Shown piece by piece: positions 1 through 11,700 of a stretch of DNA of 64,000 nucleotides (positions are counted from its first letter, which is position 1; the number at the start of each line of letters is the position of its first letter). Both the position numbers and the translations under genes were made by a program. This stretch comes from Sanderia malayensis (taxonomy: Eukaryota > Cnidaria > Scyphozoa > Semaeostomeae > Pelagiidae), in assembly GCA_013076295.1 (NCBI GenBank), contig RQOL01000466.1, positions 5,127,080 through 5,191,079 of the forward strand, written 5' to 3'. Below the pieces are notes generated by a model. The model saw nothing but the letters and a program-made list of their open reading frames with translations, was not told where the DNA came from and did no database searches.

Positions 1-537
1 ATAAAAAAATGAATGAATAAATAAATAAATGCCCGAAATAAGAATTACAGGGTGCTTATTCTCAACAAACACCCATGCAAAAGTCGGTAGAAGGCAATTT
101 GTTTTAGATGAAGTAGATATAAAAGAGATTTGGCCATGTTTCACGACTATAGACAAAGAAAGTGGTCTAATCAAGCGTAAACTATTTTTTGTTTTATGAA
201 AATAAAGAACTACCAAAAATGAGTTATTTATATGGCGTCATTCCAAAAACTTTCATAACCTCTTTGCCATTCAAAAAATAAAAAAACCGTATTTACTTGT
301 TTAGGCGCCGCATTTGAAATGAAATTGCTTTAAAGAGACCACTCGGTCTAGGCCAACGCTAATTGTTTTCAAATGCGAAGCTTAATCGAAAAATGGTCAG
401 AATCAACGCGAAAGGGCAACGGCGAATTCGAAGACTTGTGGTATCAAGAAATTCAAGTTGAACAGTAATGAGCTTATCAAGGTTTAATCGTATAGCGACA
501 TATTCATTAGAGAGCAGTGAATGGCAAATGAACTCAC
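1..537. other. intronic sequence of CNTNAP-like copy B
   Basis: This is the intron downstream of exon 3 of copy B, which is on the minus strand, so the rest of that gene lies left of the window. Paralogy with copy A stops near 448; sequence left of that has no counterpart in copy A. Around 288-310 a stretch starting CCGTATTTACT resembles the end of the TA-flanked element at 12754-13181. I see no coding exon here. The open reading frame that continues exon 3 down to 359 is read-through past the splice donor at 537-536. Confidence 0.6.
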
Positions 538-3500
538 CTTGGCTACAACATGATCCGGTATAAGGAGTGTGTCTGCAATCACATCTAAAATTCGTATCCG
601 TCTGATTGCATTTTCCACCATTTATGCATGGATTGGGAGTGCAGTAGTCATTCAGATTACACTTTCCTAGCATCACCGCCACCTTCTGTAGCTTAGTGTA
701 ATCAACTACTCTGTCATTTAAGACCAGGTTCTTCATACATCCAGTGAAGCCGTGGCCAAAATGCAAAGGCCCCTTATCAAAAATATACTTATTTTTAAGT
801 TTTGATCTTCGCTTCACACCATCCACCGTGAACTCTGCTTCGTAATCTGGTGGGTTATTCGATATGAAAAACTCCACACTATGCCATTTGCCATCATGGA
901 ACTTTTGCTTTGCAGTCTTCATAACAAGATGGCTTCCTGAATTTTCCACAGTTACCCCAAGCACAAGTCGGCCTTCGCGATTCACAGTCAACCGCAAGAC
1001 TTTCATAAACGAATTGGTGTAATTAGCCACGACTTGTTCAGAGACAACTGTCCTGAAATCAAACTTGAGCTTGAGTCTGGGCGAAATGTAATCTTTCACT
1101 CCCATGTGAGATACCCTACTGGGGAAGAATACGGGGTAATAGTTGACTGTGGGGCAGTATGACAACACATTAACACGAGCAGCAGTCCCCTGCAACAAGT
1201 CAATGCCATTCATAGTTGCAGATCTGAAGCATGCGGCTGTGCCTTCTTGAGACACAGACTCTTCTTCCGAGACACCAACATAGGAATAAAGCCCACCAAT
1301 AAAGACTTCTTCAACACTGAAGTCCGTCGGTGCTGGAGGCGCACGTCGAAATCCAAACCATTTTGGCTCTCTTTTTCCATCAATAATTATGGTTATGTCC
1401 TGGACATTTTGGGTTACTTTGACAGAATGCCATTGATTGTCGGCCAAATCCTGACCAACATACATCTGATGGTATCCTGTAATTTGCTTGTCAATGTTTA
1501 TCACACCATTACCAAACTCAGCAGCATATCTAAAGAAAAAGTATAAAAGTTTCCTAATATTCATCAGTATCTCAGAGAGATAAAACAAAGTTCCCATAGT
1601 CTTGGTGTGATCATGGGAATATTGTTAACCTCTTCTAAATACAAGGGTTTGTTTGCTATATTGTTGAAATTGAAAAGTCAGGATGTATGCTATAAATCCT
1701 TGAATAAGTCCCGGGGACATACCGTAAATCCTCGAATAAGCCCTCCCCTCGAATAAGCCCCCATCCTGATAATGATTTGCAAGGATATTGAGCCCAAGTT
1801 TCCAGACATTGAAGTTGTTTAGTGAATATGTTGCAAGTAACAGCTAGTGTAAACCAATGACTTACTTTGTTTAATATTGAACAATAATGAGGCTAAAATT
1901 TCGTTTTTGCAAATAAGCCCCCGGGGCTTATTCGAGGACTTACGGTAGTTGCAAAATAAAATTATAGCCAGACTTTTTTCAATATTAAGCGTTATAGAAG
2001 CTCAAAGCTATGGCTTGCAGTTGACTAAAAATGTTATTGATTTAGATTTGTTGCCATTTACTATGCTGGTGGGGCTTAGTCAAAGATATACAGTCTCAAA
2101 TAAACAAGGAGGTGATAATCATTTTAAAGTAAAATAATTTAATATTGAATTACCTGATTTTTCCTCTAACTAGTTCAATTGTAAGATAATCATTCTTTTC
2201 CACACTTTTGGCATACAAGAGCATACCTGTTGCATCAATTGTTTTAAACTGAATCTCAAATGTGTTGTACTGGCTTGTCTTCTGCTTTTGCTTGTACGTA
2301 TAGTATCCAGGCTGATTGACGTAAATAACTGAGGGAGAAATATAACTTTAATGAACAATCAAACTAAAATACACAGAGGCAAGGCAAAGTAGAGGCATGG
2401 AATGTTGGGATGGCAGCGTAGAGGCTTGGCATTTTGGGATGGCAAAGTAAAAGCATGGCATTTTGGGATGGCAAAGTAAAAGCATGGCATTTTGGGATGG
2501 CAAAGTAGAGGCAAGGCATTTTGGGATGGCAATGTATCATGGGATCTAAGGATTTCTGAGAAATTTACTTGTTGGAAAAATCACTTGCAGATAGAGACAC
2601 TGGAGCTAATAAAGAGCAAAGAGGGAGAAATCTAGAAGGGTTATCTTCAGTGGCTAGATTGGTGCATATATGTGCCGTAAGGTTACCCTATGGGAATTTG
2701 GGGGTATGATCAGGGAGGAGGTGGGTGTAACACCCATAACAGATTTGATACGGAAGAGAAGATTAGAGTGGTTCGGGCATGTCAAGAGAAGGAGAGAAAA
2801 TGATGACATCAAACGAGTGACCGAAATGAAATTAGAAGGGAGGGGAAATCGTGGACGCCCGAGGTGGAAGGACACAATCAAGGGGGACATGCATGTGTGC
2901 AACCTTACAGAAGACCCCCATAGAGAATAGAACAGCATGGCGAACGCAGATAGAAGCAGGACTCCGGCAGAAACCCGCTACCCGTCCAGGACAAAACGCA
3001 GAAAGGTGAGCAAAGGTGAGCATAACCCCAGTGAAAATGACTGGGTATTATCTTCCTAAAAAGGACACATTTGCCCTCTTTGCCCTCTCCTGGTGAAGGG
3101 TGAAGGGACACTGCCCCCTCGTGGCCCCTACTCTGGTGTTGCCGTCTGCAGATGATGTTCAAAAAACAATTGGAAAGAAATAGAAAAGAGCTTATATGTC
3201 ATTGATGAGTGTGACTTTTGAGTTTGATGGCACCGTGCCAAACGGAAGTTAACAGGATGTGCACTTGGGACTCAGGCTGCAGAGTATGGCATGTGCACAC
3301 CAGAAATATTTTTCTGCAAAAGCAGCTGCACACCAGGCAGATTTGGGTGTGGCAAGTTGTGTGGGTGGAGCAGGGCGGGGCCAAGTAGAAATTATCACAG
3401 TGATTATTTAGAAAATATGATAATCATTAAATCGTTTATATTACGTTGTATAAAAATAATGCTTTTCAAAATTATTATTACTCCAGGCCTCGACAAAAAA

Positions 3501-5114
3501 AATTTCATTGCTCCTTCACATTAGGAAATTTCTGGGGAAAAAATCTGGGACTCACCAAATTTACAGTTACTGTTTTGCTTTATTGTTATGGTAATCTGTA
3601 ATCGTGCTTCCGTTTTGCAGCACGCTGTTTTTTGTTTCATCTTCGTCAGGGCTCTCACTTTTAAGGATTTTTCCTTAAACTAAGGAATTTTGGAGATTTT
3701 TAAGGATACTTTTAAGGAATTTAAGTTTTTGAGGATTTTTTAAGGAATTTTCCAAATTTGGAAATAGAACATAACATACTAACAAGACAAAACTACACAA
3801 ATCTACTATGCAAGTACTGGCAGTGCAAGTGCCAATCTTCGGCAATTTTAGCAATTGTGGCACTTCCCCACCCAAATATATTGGTTGGTTGCCCTATCAC
3901 CAAGCAAATAGAATAGTTAGGTGTTAGAGGTGTTTTCCGACTTAGCATGAATGCAGCTTTTTGCGATTGACCATTTGTAAATCACGGCAGTTGTGATTTT
4001 TCAGTTATTTGCCAAAAAACCAAAATTATGCAAATTAAGAAAATTTACCTATGTTGATAGCAACACTACATGTTGAAGTATCAATTCCTGTAAAAAGATT
4101 CGTATTATTGTCATCATTATTGTTATTGTTATGCATCTAAGGAATTTTTGTAAAATCTAAGGATATTTTCGTGAAATGTTAAGGATTTTTACATGAAGCG
4201 AAATGAGAGCCCTGATCTTCGTGATAGATATTTTATTTCGCTCTCTTCTAATTTTACATATTTCAGTCAGACGCTTGGGTTTGTTCTGAATTTACAGTTT
4301 TCTTATCGAAATGCATTCTCATTCTCTGTGTTGCCGAGCTCTGGATTTTAATAAATTTGCCCCAGCACACCGAAAATTTCGCTCTTGCACACCGGAGATC
4401 TCGTCGAAAATTGCCATGCTCTGCAGCAAGAGGAAGCAGCATTTCAAAAGACACTTCGAATGATGAGTGGATGATGATGGCAAATATCAAACACATGCAG
4501 GTCAGCCAGAGAACAAAATATCGCGGGTGAATTGTTAAGAAAGCAACAAACTTTTGCTAAAACCCTCGGGTCATGACTTACGATAACTAAAGATTGATGA
4601 AAGCAAATAAAATCTTTTAGGGCGTCCAAAAATACGCGTCTATTTGACCGCACATTCCACCATTTGACATTACCATTTACCAACAGTTCTTGTTAAGGTA
4701 ACAGACAATTAGATGTCTTTCCTTGATAATTTAAAAACTTAGATGGGTGTACTATAGATGGATTGGAAGAGATTTAAAATGCCTTGATTAGGCATATTTC
4801 ACACTGCTTAATCTTTAAATTAGCTCTAAATTAATAGACAATCTGGAATGGAATTTAAACAAGCCTTCCAAGTTGAAAAACACAACATTAGGCCGACGCC
4901 TCATTTGCAGCATACAAAATTACTGTTGATACCTTATTGTATTTGTACTAGCCTTTAACTCAAAACGAGCTTCAGGTTGGCAAATTATTATTTGTGCATA
5001 TTTAGATTAAAGCTCCACAAGATGAAATATAATATCCTTACCTGAATGGACGAGATGGATTGAGGCTAAAACAAGCAAGAAACATGCAGGCAAACTCTGC
5101 CAACGGAGCGCCAT
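538..5114 (-). CDS. CNTNAP/neurexin-IV-like protein, copy B (partial, 3 exons)
   Basis: Exons deduced at 5114-5042, 2328-2154 and 1529-538; the gene continues past the left edge. Exon 1 encodes a 24-residue signal peptide (MALRWQSLPACFLLV...). Exon 2 and the start of exon 3 make the first laminin-G domain. Exon 3 continues with a second laminin-G domain and an EGF module with the usual six cysteines (CTPNPCINGGKC...). Exon lengths (73, 175, 992 nt) and phases equal those of copy A, and the exon 3 protein differs from copy A at only a handful of residues (for example F/Y after KW, V/T after EQ, N/K in CNLxDYC). By family it should be a secreted or membrane adhesion protein, but whether copy B keeps the fibrinogen-like, transmembrane and tail exons cannot be seen. 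As in copy A, signal peptide joins laminin-G directly with no discoidin domain between. The copy B start lies 646 bp beyond the copy A stop, in head-to-tail order. Confidence 0.82.
1722..1945. mobile_element. miniature inverted-repeat element (CGAATAAGCCCC family), TA-flanked
   Basis: The ends are inverted repeats: CCGTAAATCCTCGAATAAGC on the left and its near-complement GCTTATTCGAGGACTTACGG on the right, flanked by TA on both sides (1720-1721 and 1946-1947). It lies in intron 2 of copy B. The same intron of copy A (near 13318-13323) has a single TA with matching flanks, so this is an insertion in B with the empty site in A. It has no coding capacity. Partial relatives occur near 16200, 35700, 58440 and 63018. 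Confidence 0.8.
2384..2533. repeat. 29-bp minisatellite, about 5 units
   Basis: The unit is roughly GGCAAAGTAGAGGCATGG followed by CATTTTGGGAT, repeated about five times with substitutions. It sits in intron 1 of copy B. The equivalent site in copy A (13773-13868) has about three units, so unit number changed after the duplication. Confidence 0.85.
2649..3022 (+). pseudogene. C-terminal remnant of a non-LTR retrotransposon ORF
   Basis: The reading frame at 2670-2930 carries the pattern RRLEWFGHVKRR...RGRPRWKDTI followed downstream by a run resembling RTAWRTQ. This is the typical tail of the endonuclease/reverse-transcriptase polyprotein of RTE/jockey-type elements. No RT core is present. Copy A keeps both flanks (about 13980-14037 and onward) but lacks the middle 310-320 bp, so the element predates the duplication and was partly deleted in A. 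Confidence 0.65.
3647..4214. mobile_element. non-autonomous hAT-type element, 568 bp
   Basis: Terminal inverted repeats read CAGGGCTCTCA at 3647 and TGAGAGCCCTG ending at 4214, each followed inward by copies of an AAGGATTTTT motif. The 8-bp direct repeat ATCTTCGT flanks it (3639-3646 and 4215-4222). An 8-bp duplication and CAGGG termini are hAT hallmarks. There is no transposase frame. It lies in intron 1 of copy B inside a segment of about 1.15 kb absent from copy A. Confidence 0.88.
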
Positions 5115-5393
5115 TTTGAGAAGTCGGCTTCGGCTTTTGTTTTCAAAAAGACTGGCTGGTGGTGGTGATTATTGATGTATGACTGGTGTTTGGTACATAA
5201 AATTCTTTGTTTTGTTTATTTCATTGTTCAATATTCTGAAGCATTCCTCCCTGCGATCACGTGGTAGAATACGTAATCGATAAACTATTCAAATGAGTCA
5301 TGTTTATTGTCATTTGTCTGACAGTCATCATCATCATCATAATTAATTTCACTACAACCATAATGAAAAATCAAAAGACAATATTTAATTATT

Positions 5394-5399
5394 TTTATT
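5394..5399 (-). terminator. candidate polyadenylation signal of CNTNAP-like copy A
   Basis: AATAAA on the minus strand, about 360 bp beyond the copy A stop codon at 5760. If used, the 3' UTR of copy A would overlap the start and first exon of copy B (5114-5042 lies just beyond it). Another minus-strand AATAAA-like hexamer lies near 5216. Confidence 0.35.
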
Positions 5400-5759
5400 A
5401 ACTCCTCGAGAAAACATCAATACTCGATGAATTATCATCATAGTTCAAAAAGTACCTATCTATATTTCATAAAGATAGAAGACGAGATTATAAGTACAAA
5501 ATTACGATATATGAAAAATTAAAAGAGAAAACAGTGAAGTGTTAAAAACAGCAAAGTTCTTGGTTATTACACATAGAATACTTGGTATAAAGTGCAAAAT
5601 ATATACTGGCAATTACATTACCATTCTACGCTATTTGCGAATGGCATTATGATGCACAATGCTATATAAAAAGCAGCGTAATGAACTGCAGGTCTTCTTA
5701 TAAAAGTCAAAAATCCTAAGGACCTTCGACAATAACCACGATCACCTTGGGCGACGAAG

Positions 5760-8700
5760 TTACAAGAACCAATCACCATCTTCTTCTTCGTCTTTTGGCG
5801 AGGCAGCAACGGCCGCTGGTTGGCGTGCAGCAGAACTAGAAACAGGCGCTTTTGTTTCATACGATGTGCCGCCTCGCTGGTAACCTGAATTTGCCGGCTG
5901 ATAGCTTGTTGCCGCGGGCTGATAACTTGGTGCCGCGGGCTGATAGCTTGCTGCTGCGGGTTGATAGCTTGCTGCCGCGGGCTGATAGCCCGTTGTGAAT
6001 TGACGCTCATCACTGGAAACACTTACAGGCTGTTTTTGTTGCCTTTCATTACGAACCAACGGTGCTGTTTGCTCAGATTTGGACCTCCCGATTCCCTGGG
6101 CGTGGTAATCCCGTTCAAGCTTCTTGACTTTACCTTTGAAGTGTTTGTTCTTCTTCTCGACACATCTGATTGTGAAGAATAGAAGGATGACGGCGGCAAT
6201 TGCGAGTACGCATATCACTATAACAATGGCTACTTTGGAGAATGAATATGACGAACCAATCGGGGCCACGGTCACAACAGGATTCCTGAATCTAAACTGA
6301 GGAGGCGGGACTATTGTCGGCAGAGAAGGGGGAACTGGCAGTTCCCAACCACAGCTACCTTTCCTGGGCGCCCGATTACTACCCTTAGTCCACAAAGACG
6401 AAGTGGTAAGGCTGGCGTTGTAGAGACGTAGAATGTCCACTGTCACACCAACTCGGGCATTGACGGGCAAGTAATGATACTTCAAACCAGTGACACAGCC
6501 TTCGAAAACTTGCGGCAACGCCAAACTCATTATAGTGGTGTCTCTTTTGCCGATGGACAACTTTTGTGGGGCGGGAAAAGGCATGAGAGTGTACGGTGCG
6601 GAGATATTAAGCGTGTAGTTGATGGGAACGTTGACGTCATCCAGAACGTGTGCGAATATCTGATTCTCCTTGTGGTGCACGCGCACGATGTGTCCGAGCT
6701 TGTCGTTGAACTTTCCCAATGGCTTCGGGTGTCTCAGGGTAATGAGCAGCTGTTTGTCGAGGTTACCCGACACAAAGTTGAAACTGAGCTTCAGTGCACC
6801 ATTTTGAAGCATCAACGTCATGTGGGCATTGTCTTTGCCACGCATTTGAAAGATCAGCGCATCGGATAGGCTTGTGTTGAATGCAACGTTAATGTAGCCC
6901 TCTTGTACATCCACCGGGTTCTGGAACGTGTGTTCAATCCAATCACCACTCAGGAAAGTGAATCCAAGCTCATCTACATTGGAAAAGATTTAATAACTTC
7001 GTTATTGACTATAAACAAGTGCATGGAGCAGTGATTTGGAAAAAAATCTCTCGAAAAACACAATTTGAATATGGATATAACTTGATCTATGGTATCACAA
7101 GGACCTCTTGATGTAAAACGTTGGGCAACTGGCCCTTCACACAGTTTCAAAGTGGTTAGAAACAAACCTGGAACCTACTAAATCTTAATGCGATTTTGGT
7201 AAACTTTCAGGTTAACATCTCTTCCTACATTCTTTTAAAGTCGAAAGAAAGGAAGCATATTTAGGCAATAAAATACACAAAGGACTTACTTAGTTGACAG
7301 TGGGCCCCAGAAAAGGCCGAAACAGAACAGTTGCATTTGTAATGGGAGTATTCATCGATGCAAAAGCCTTGATTACACGGTGACTTTACCAGTTTGCAGA
7401 TGGCACCTTGACCAGGATACACGCCAATGCTGGAGAGTCCATCTGTTTCCAGGGGCAGGTCAACAAGCTTACCACCATAATACTGGAAGAAGAGAAAACT
7501 ACGTGTAAAGAGACAGAGCGCAATTATTCGAGACTTGGAGAAGGGCACTTAGTTGCGAGCTGTGACTACATGACAGCCATGTACCACTGTTGGAGACCGC
7601 TAAAGTAAATACTTGCGAGGTCAAGTTCTGCCTGCTTCAATCACCACTGTCCTCGGGTATTGTAGAGAAATTTCATGGGGTAGAAACCGATAGAGCCTAC
7701 AAATTCGGTAATCTTACGCGATCAAGAAACAATAGACGACTGTTTATTCAATTGCCTTGACCAAAATGTCACATTAGGGGTTCTCAATTCACTGGTTCTT
7801 GTGTGGGATTATATTTAATAGAGATTCAATTCGAGAGGATTCAAAAGCAGCATGCAACTCAAGGTATTCAAACAAAAAGAGTTGCATCGTCACAGAAAAT
7901 CAACTACAATCAAGCCTCTCCAGAGAGAGAAAGCGAAAGTATTAGCAGCGCAGTGCGCTGTACTCACAAAGCTTCGAATGCACCCCATGAATCCTTCTCC
8001 GAGCCCATCATTTCTTCCTCCAACATAGAATGGAGTGCCGTCAATATCAAGATGAGTGACGCCATATTGGTAGTGAAATTCGACGATGCGAGTGATGTTG
8101 TCAACAGTGAAGTTCATTTCTCGTCGATTCCAGTCAAGGCGTAGCTTGTGCGGCTTATTGTCATCAAAGGTGCGCTGCTTGCTGGAAATGTCAACATCAA
8201 GATGCAAGTTCTTGTAATAGCCGAGATTCATGGTAGCTCGCGCTCTTGTTCGTCCAATCAGCCGGATATCCAGAAAGTCACCCGAGAAGGGGCCTTTGGC
8301 AAACACCATCGTACCGGCAGCACGAGTGGTGAGAAATTCAAACGCCACATCACCGGCATCAATGTAGTTGTTCCAATCATTTTCATCGGTAAGAGCAATT
8401 TGAAGGAAAGAGTAGGGCTGGCGGAATGTCACGGCCAGATATTTCCCACCTGAAGAAATCACATTAACAATGGGGTGAAATGGAAATTACGGACTAAAAT
8501 AGCACTTGTGAAGTGGCAAAAATATTCATACTTTCATTTCATTTTTCATTATTTACCCACGGTAGCCCCGTCAATCTTTACAGGGTTATAGACTGCTTTA
8601 CAGGGGGCCGGGGAACAACGGTTTCACAGCAAAACAATGCCAAATGCTCAAATAATTAGCCACACAAAATGTTTCAAGTATTCTTACCATCTCCCCAGCA

Positions 8701-11700
8701 CTGCAATGGTCCGATTGTACTTAATCCGGTTTTTCCACTGTCCGATTGCACATCAAAATAGTCGATACGACGAACGGGCAAATGCTCTTTGATGGTGAGA
8801 TATCCACGATCTTCAACATGCAGATTCCTATTGTAAGAATCGCAGTTGCAAGTTTGGTACGGGTTTCTACAGGTCCGTGTTATACCACATGCACAATAGC
8901 CTCTTCTGCCGCCGGAACCACCCCAATAGTAATGCAGCTTGTCATCAAACCCCATCCATTGAACCTGGAACATTGAAATAAATGTTCAAGAACACAGGGT
9001 TGATACTCAATATTCAGTATCAACCATCTGTAAATCATTCAAGTACCAAACATATTTGTTATAAACATCTAGTATTCACATTTTTAAAAGGAATACTAAC
9101 CATTTTGCCGAACCTCTTAACAAATTTAGATTTCGAGCCCAAAATTATTCTTAAAATACTCTTAACCTACCCTTGTTTTGCTTTGTCAGAAAGCATCAAA
9201 TATTAAAAAAATCTTCGTCCTAAACATGCTTGCACCTGACTTTAAACGTGAATTTTGAAGAATTTGAGCTTCAATGCTCTTATAGAAAAAGCGGGCACCC
9301 AATCATGAAAAATCAATCTTATATCACATATGAAGTGTGAAGCCTCCAGTATTGCTCTCAAAAGTGACTTACCATTTTGGGTCCAATGGGTGACTTAAAC
9401 AGCGCACTCCTTTCGCAGCGATAACGGATAAACTGTCTACAGCCAGAGTGGTGCAAAAGCAACTCTCGAATACTCTCTTCATCGGCTAGATACGTGACTG
9501 GTATGATCTTTTTACCAGTCGGATTGATGACATTGATATCGTACGGTATAGTTGTATTGATCTGTGTTATTGTGTCTATCACCCGGTTACCTTTGCGACA
9601 AAAGGCCCTGATTGGAGGCAGCCCACCAACACCATCCATGTCCAACCAATATTTGTCGCTCTGGAAACGGTCGCCAATTTTCTCGTGGATTTCCCTGCAT
9701 GTGTAGTTGAATCGAGCTGCAAAAGATGCAGATAAAACAATTTGAAGAAAGAAAATCATCGAATTCCGTGATTTTTATACATGGGAACGAGAGTGAGCCT
9801 CAAATAGGCCGGTTAATGGGGAATGTATCAGAATGGAGAAATTTTTAGTTTTAAGGACCAAAGCTGTAAAAATCAGACACAAGGGATAGTTCTGTATAGT
9901 TTTGTTAGTTTATATTAGGGGCCAAAGCCCTCAAAGGTGACCGGTGACAGCGGCCTTAATTCCCATTACGTGTCGAATGCTGTTTGATGGCCATCACCTT
10001 CTGGCAGTGTACCCCAGTACAAGTGGCTCGTCCAGAATAGTTTTTAGGCAAGCATCAAGTACAGTTTTAAACACAGTTACACTACAATGGGATACCGCTC
10101 TGATCTCAGCAGGCAGCGAATTAAAAATTTGCGGCCCACGCACTGCAAAGCTGGATTCACGGAGAGTCTGAGTTCGGCGAAGCATTCTACCTCTACAACC
10201 AGCATTGTTGCAGTTTATGCCCGGGTTTGGCACCATACTCTTGAACACTTTTCAAGTGTAAATGGCACAGTAACATTCTCTCCTGCGTTCGATGGAATAA
10301 AGGTTTAGCACTTGTAACCTTTCCCAGTAATCCAGATTTTCAAGACCTTTAATTCTGCGGACAAATGATCGCTGGACAGACTCTAGCTCCTGGATCTCAC
10401 CGGCTTTCCCTGGACACCAAAGGACACAGTAGTCGTCTAAGATTGGAAGAGCGAGAGCTTTGAATTAAGCGAGCATAGTGTCTCTATAGTGTCTCTATAA
10501 GTATTCATCCCCATACTCTGGATGCGCCACATCTTATTTTTGACATGTGGTCAGAAAAACCACCGGAGTTGCTCAGCATTACTCCTAGGTCGTTGACGAC
10601 GGATTTATGTTTCATCTGGAAACAGTCTTGAGTGAAGTAAGAAGATTTTTTCATTTCATCATTTCTTCCATATTGCACAAGTTCGAATTTTTCAGTATTG
10701 AAGCTCCTGTTGTTTTTGTTGGACCATCTATAGATTGCATTTACGTCCTGCTGAAGGGCGGCAACATCATTGCCACTGGCAATGGAATGACCAACCCTCG
10801 TGTCGTCTGCAAAACTTGAGACGAAGGATTGCGTGAAATTTTCGTCTATATCACCAATCAACACAAGGAACAACACCGGTCCCTGCACTGATCCCTGCAA
10901 GACACCTGACTTAACGGGGGCTGGAGTAGAGGCAACTCCATCAACTAGAACAGTTTGATGTCGATCGGTCAGAAAAGAACAAATCCACCGTCCGATTTTT
11001 CCGCAGATTTTCCCAAGTTTTTCAAGGTTCCTCAGGTTGACATTAAAGTCTACCTTATCAAAGGCTTTTGAGAAGTCCAGGTACACGACGTCAACATTTT
11101 TTCCTTCTTCAAGGGCTTGGAGAACATTGTCATGGTGCTGAAGCAGCTGGCTCAGGAACGATCTTCCCAAGCGAAACCCATTGTGCCCTGAATGCTCCTC
11201 TAGGTACAACACTTTTTCAAACACCTTGACAAGATGGCGAAATTCAAGTTGAACAGTAATAAGCTTATCAGGGTTTAATCATATAGTGACATATTCATTA
11301 GAGAGCAGTGAATGGCAAATCACCTCACCTTGGTTGCAACATGATCCGGTATAAGGAGTGTGTCTGCAATCACATCTAAAATTTGTATCTGTCTGATTGC
11401 ATTTTCCACCATTTATGCATGGATTGGGAGTGCAGTAGTCCTTCAGATTACATTTCCCTAGCATCACGGCCACCTTCTGTAGTTTAGTGTAATCAACCAC
11501 TCTGTCATTTAAGACCAGGTTCTTCATACATCCAGTGAAGCCGTGGCCAAAATGCAAAGGCCCCTTATCAAAAATATACTTATTTTTAAGTTTTGATCTT
11601 CGCTTCACACCATCCACCGTGAACTCTGCTTCATAATCTGGTGGGTTATTCGATATGAAAAACTCTACACTATGCCATTTGCCATCATGGAACTTTTGCT

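Larger units (their letters stand above)
448..5362 (-). repeat. tandem segmental duplication, unit B
   Basis: This block aligns by eye with 11236-15431 through exons 1-3, their introns and about 250 bp upstream of the start codon. The left limit is where both copies share AAATTCAAGTTGAACAGTAA. Sequences further left are unrelated (plain intron here, a non-LTR retrotransposon in unit A). The two units differ mainly by insertions and deletions: each carries mobile elements the other lacks. Confidence 0.8.

Noticed and set aside
359..537. C-terminal extension of the exon 3 frame of copy B
   Set aside because: It runs past a good splice donor that is shared with copy A, where the continuation into exon 4 is clear.
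1247..1546. 99-codon plus-strand frame, duplicated at 12038-12337
   Set aside because: It is the antisense shadow of the laminin-G exon; duplication reflects the paralogous exon.
2384..2533. CRISPR-like array
   Set aside because: Units are directly adjacent 29-bp tandem repeats with no unique spacers, in an animal intron: a minisatellite.
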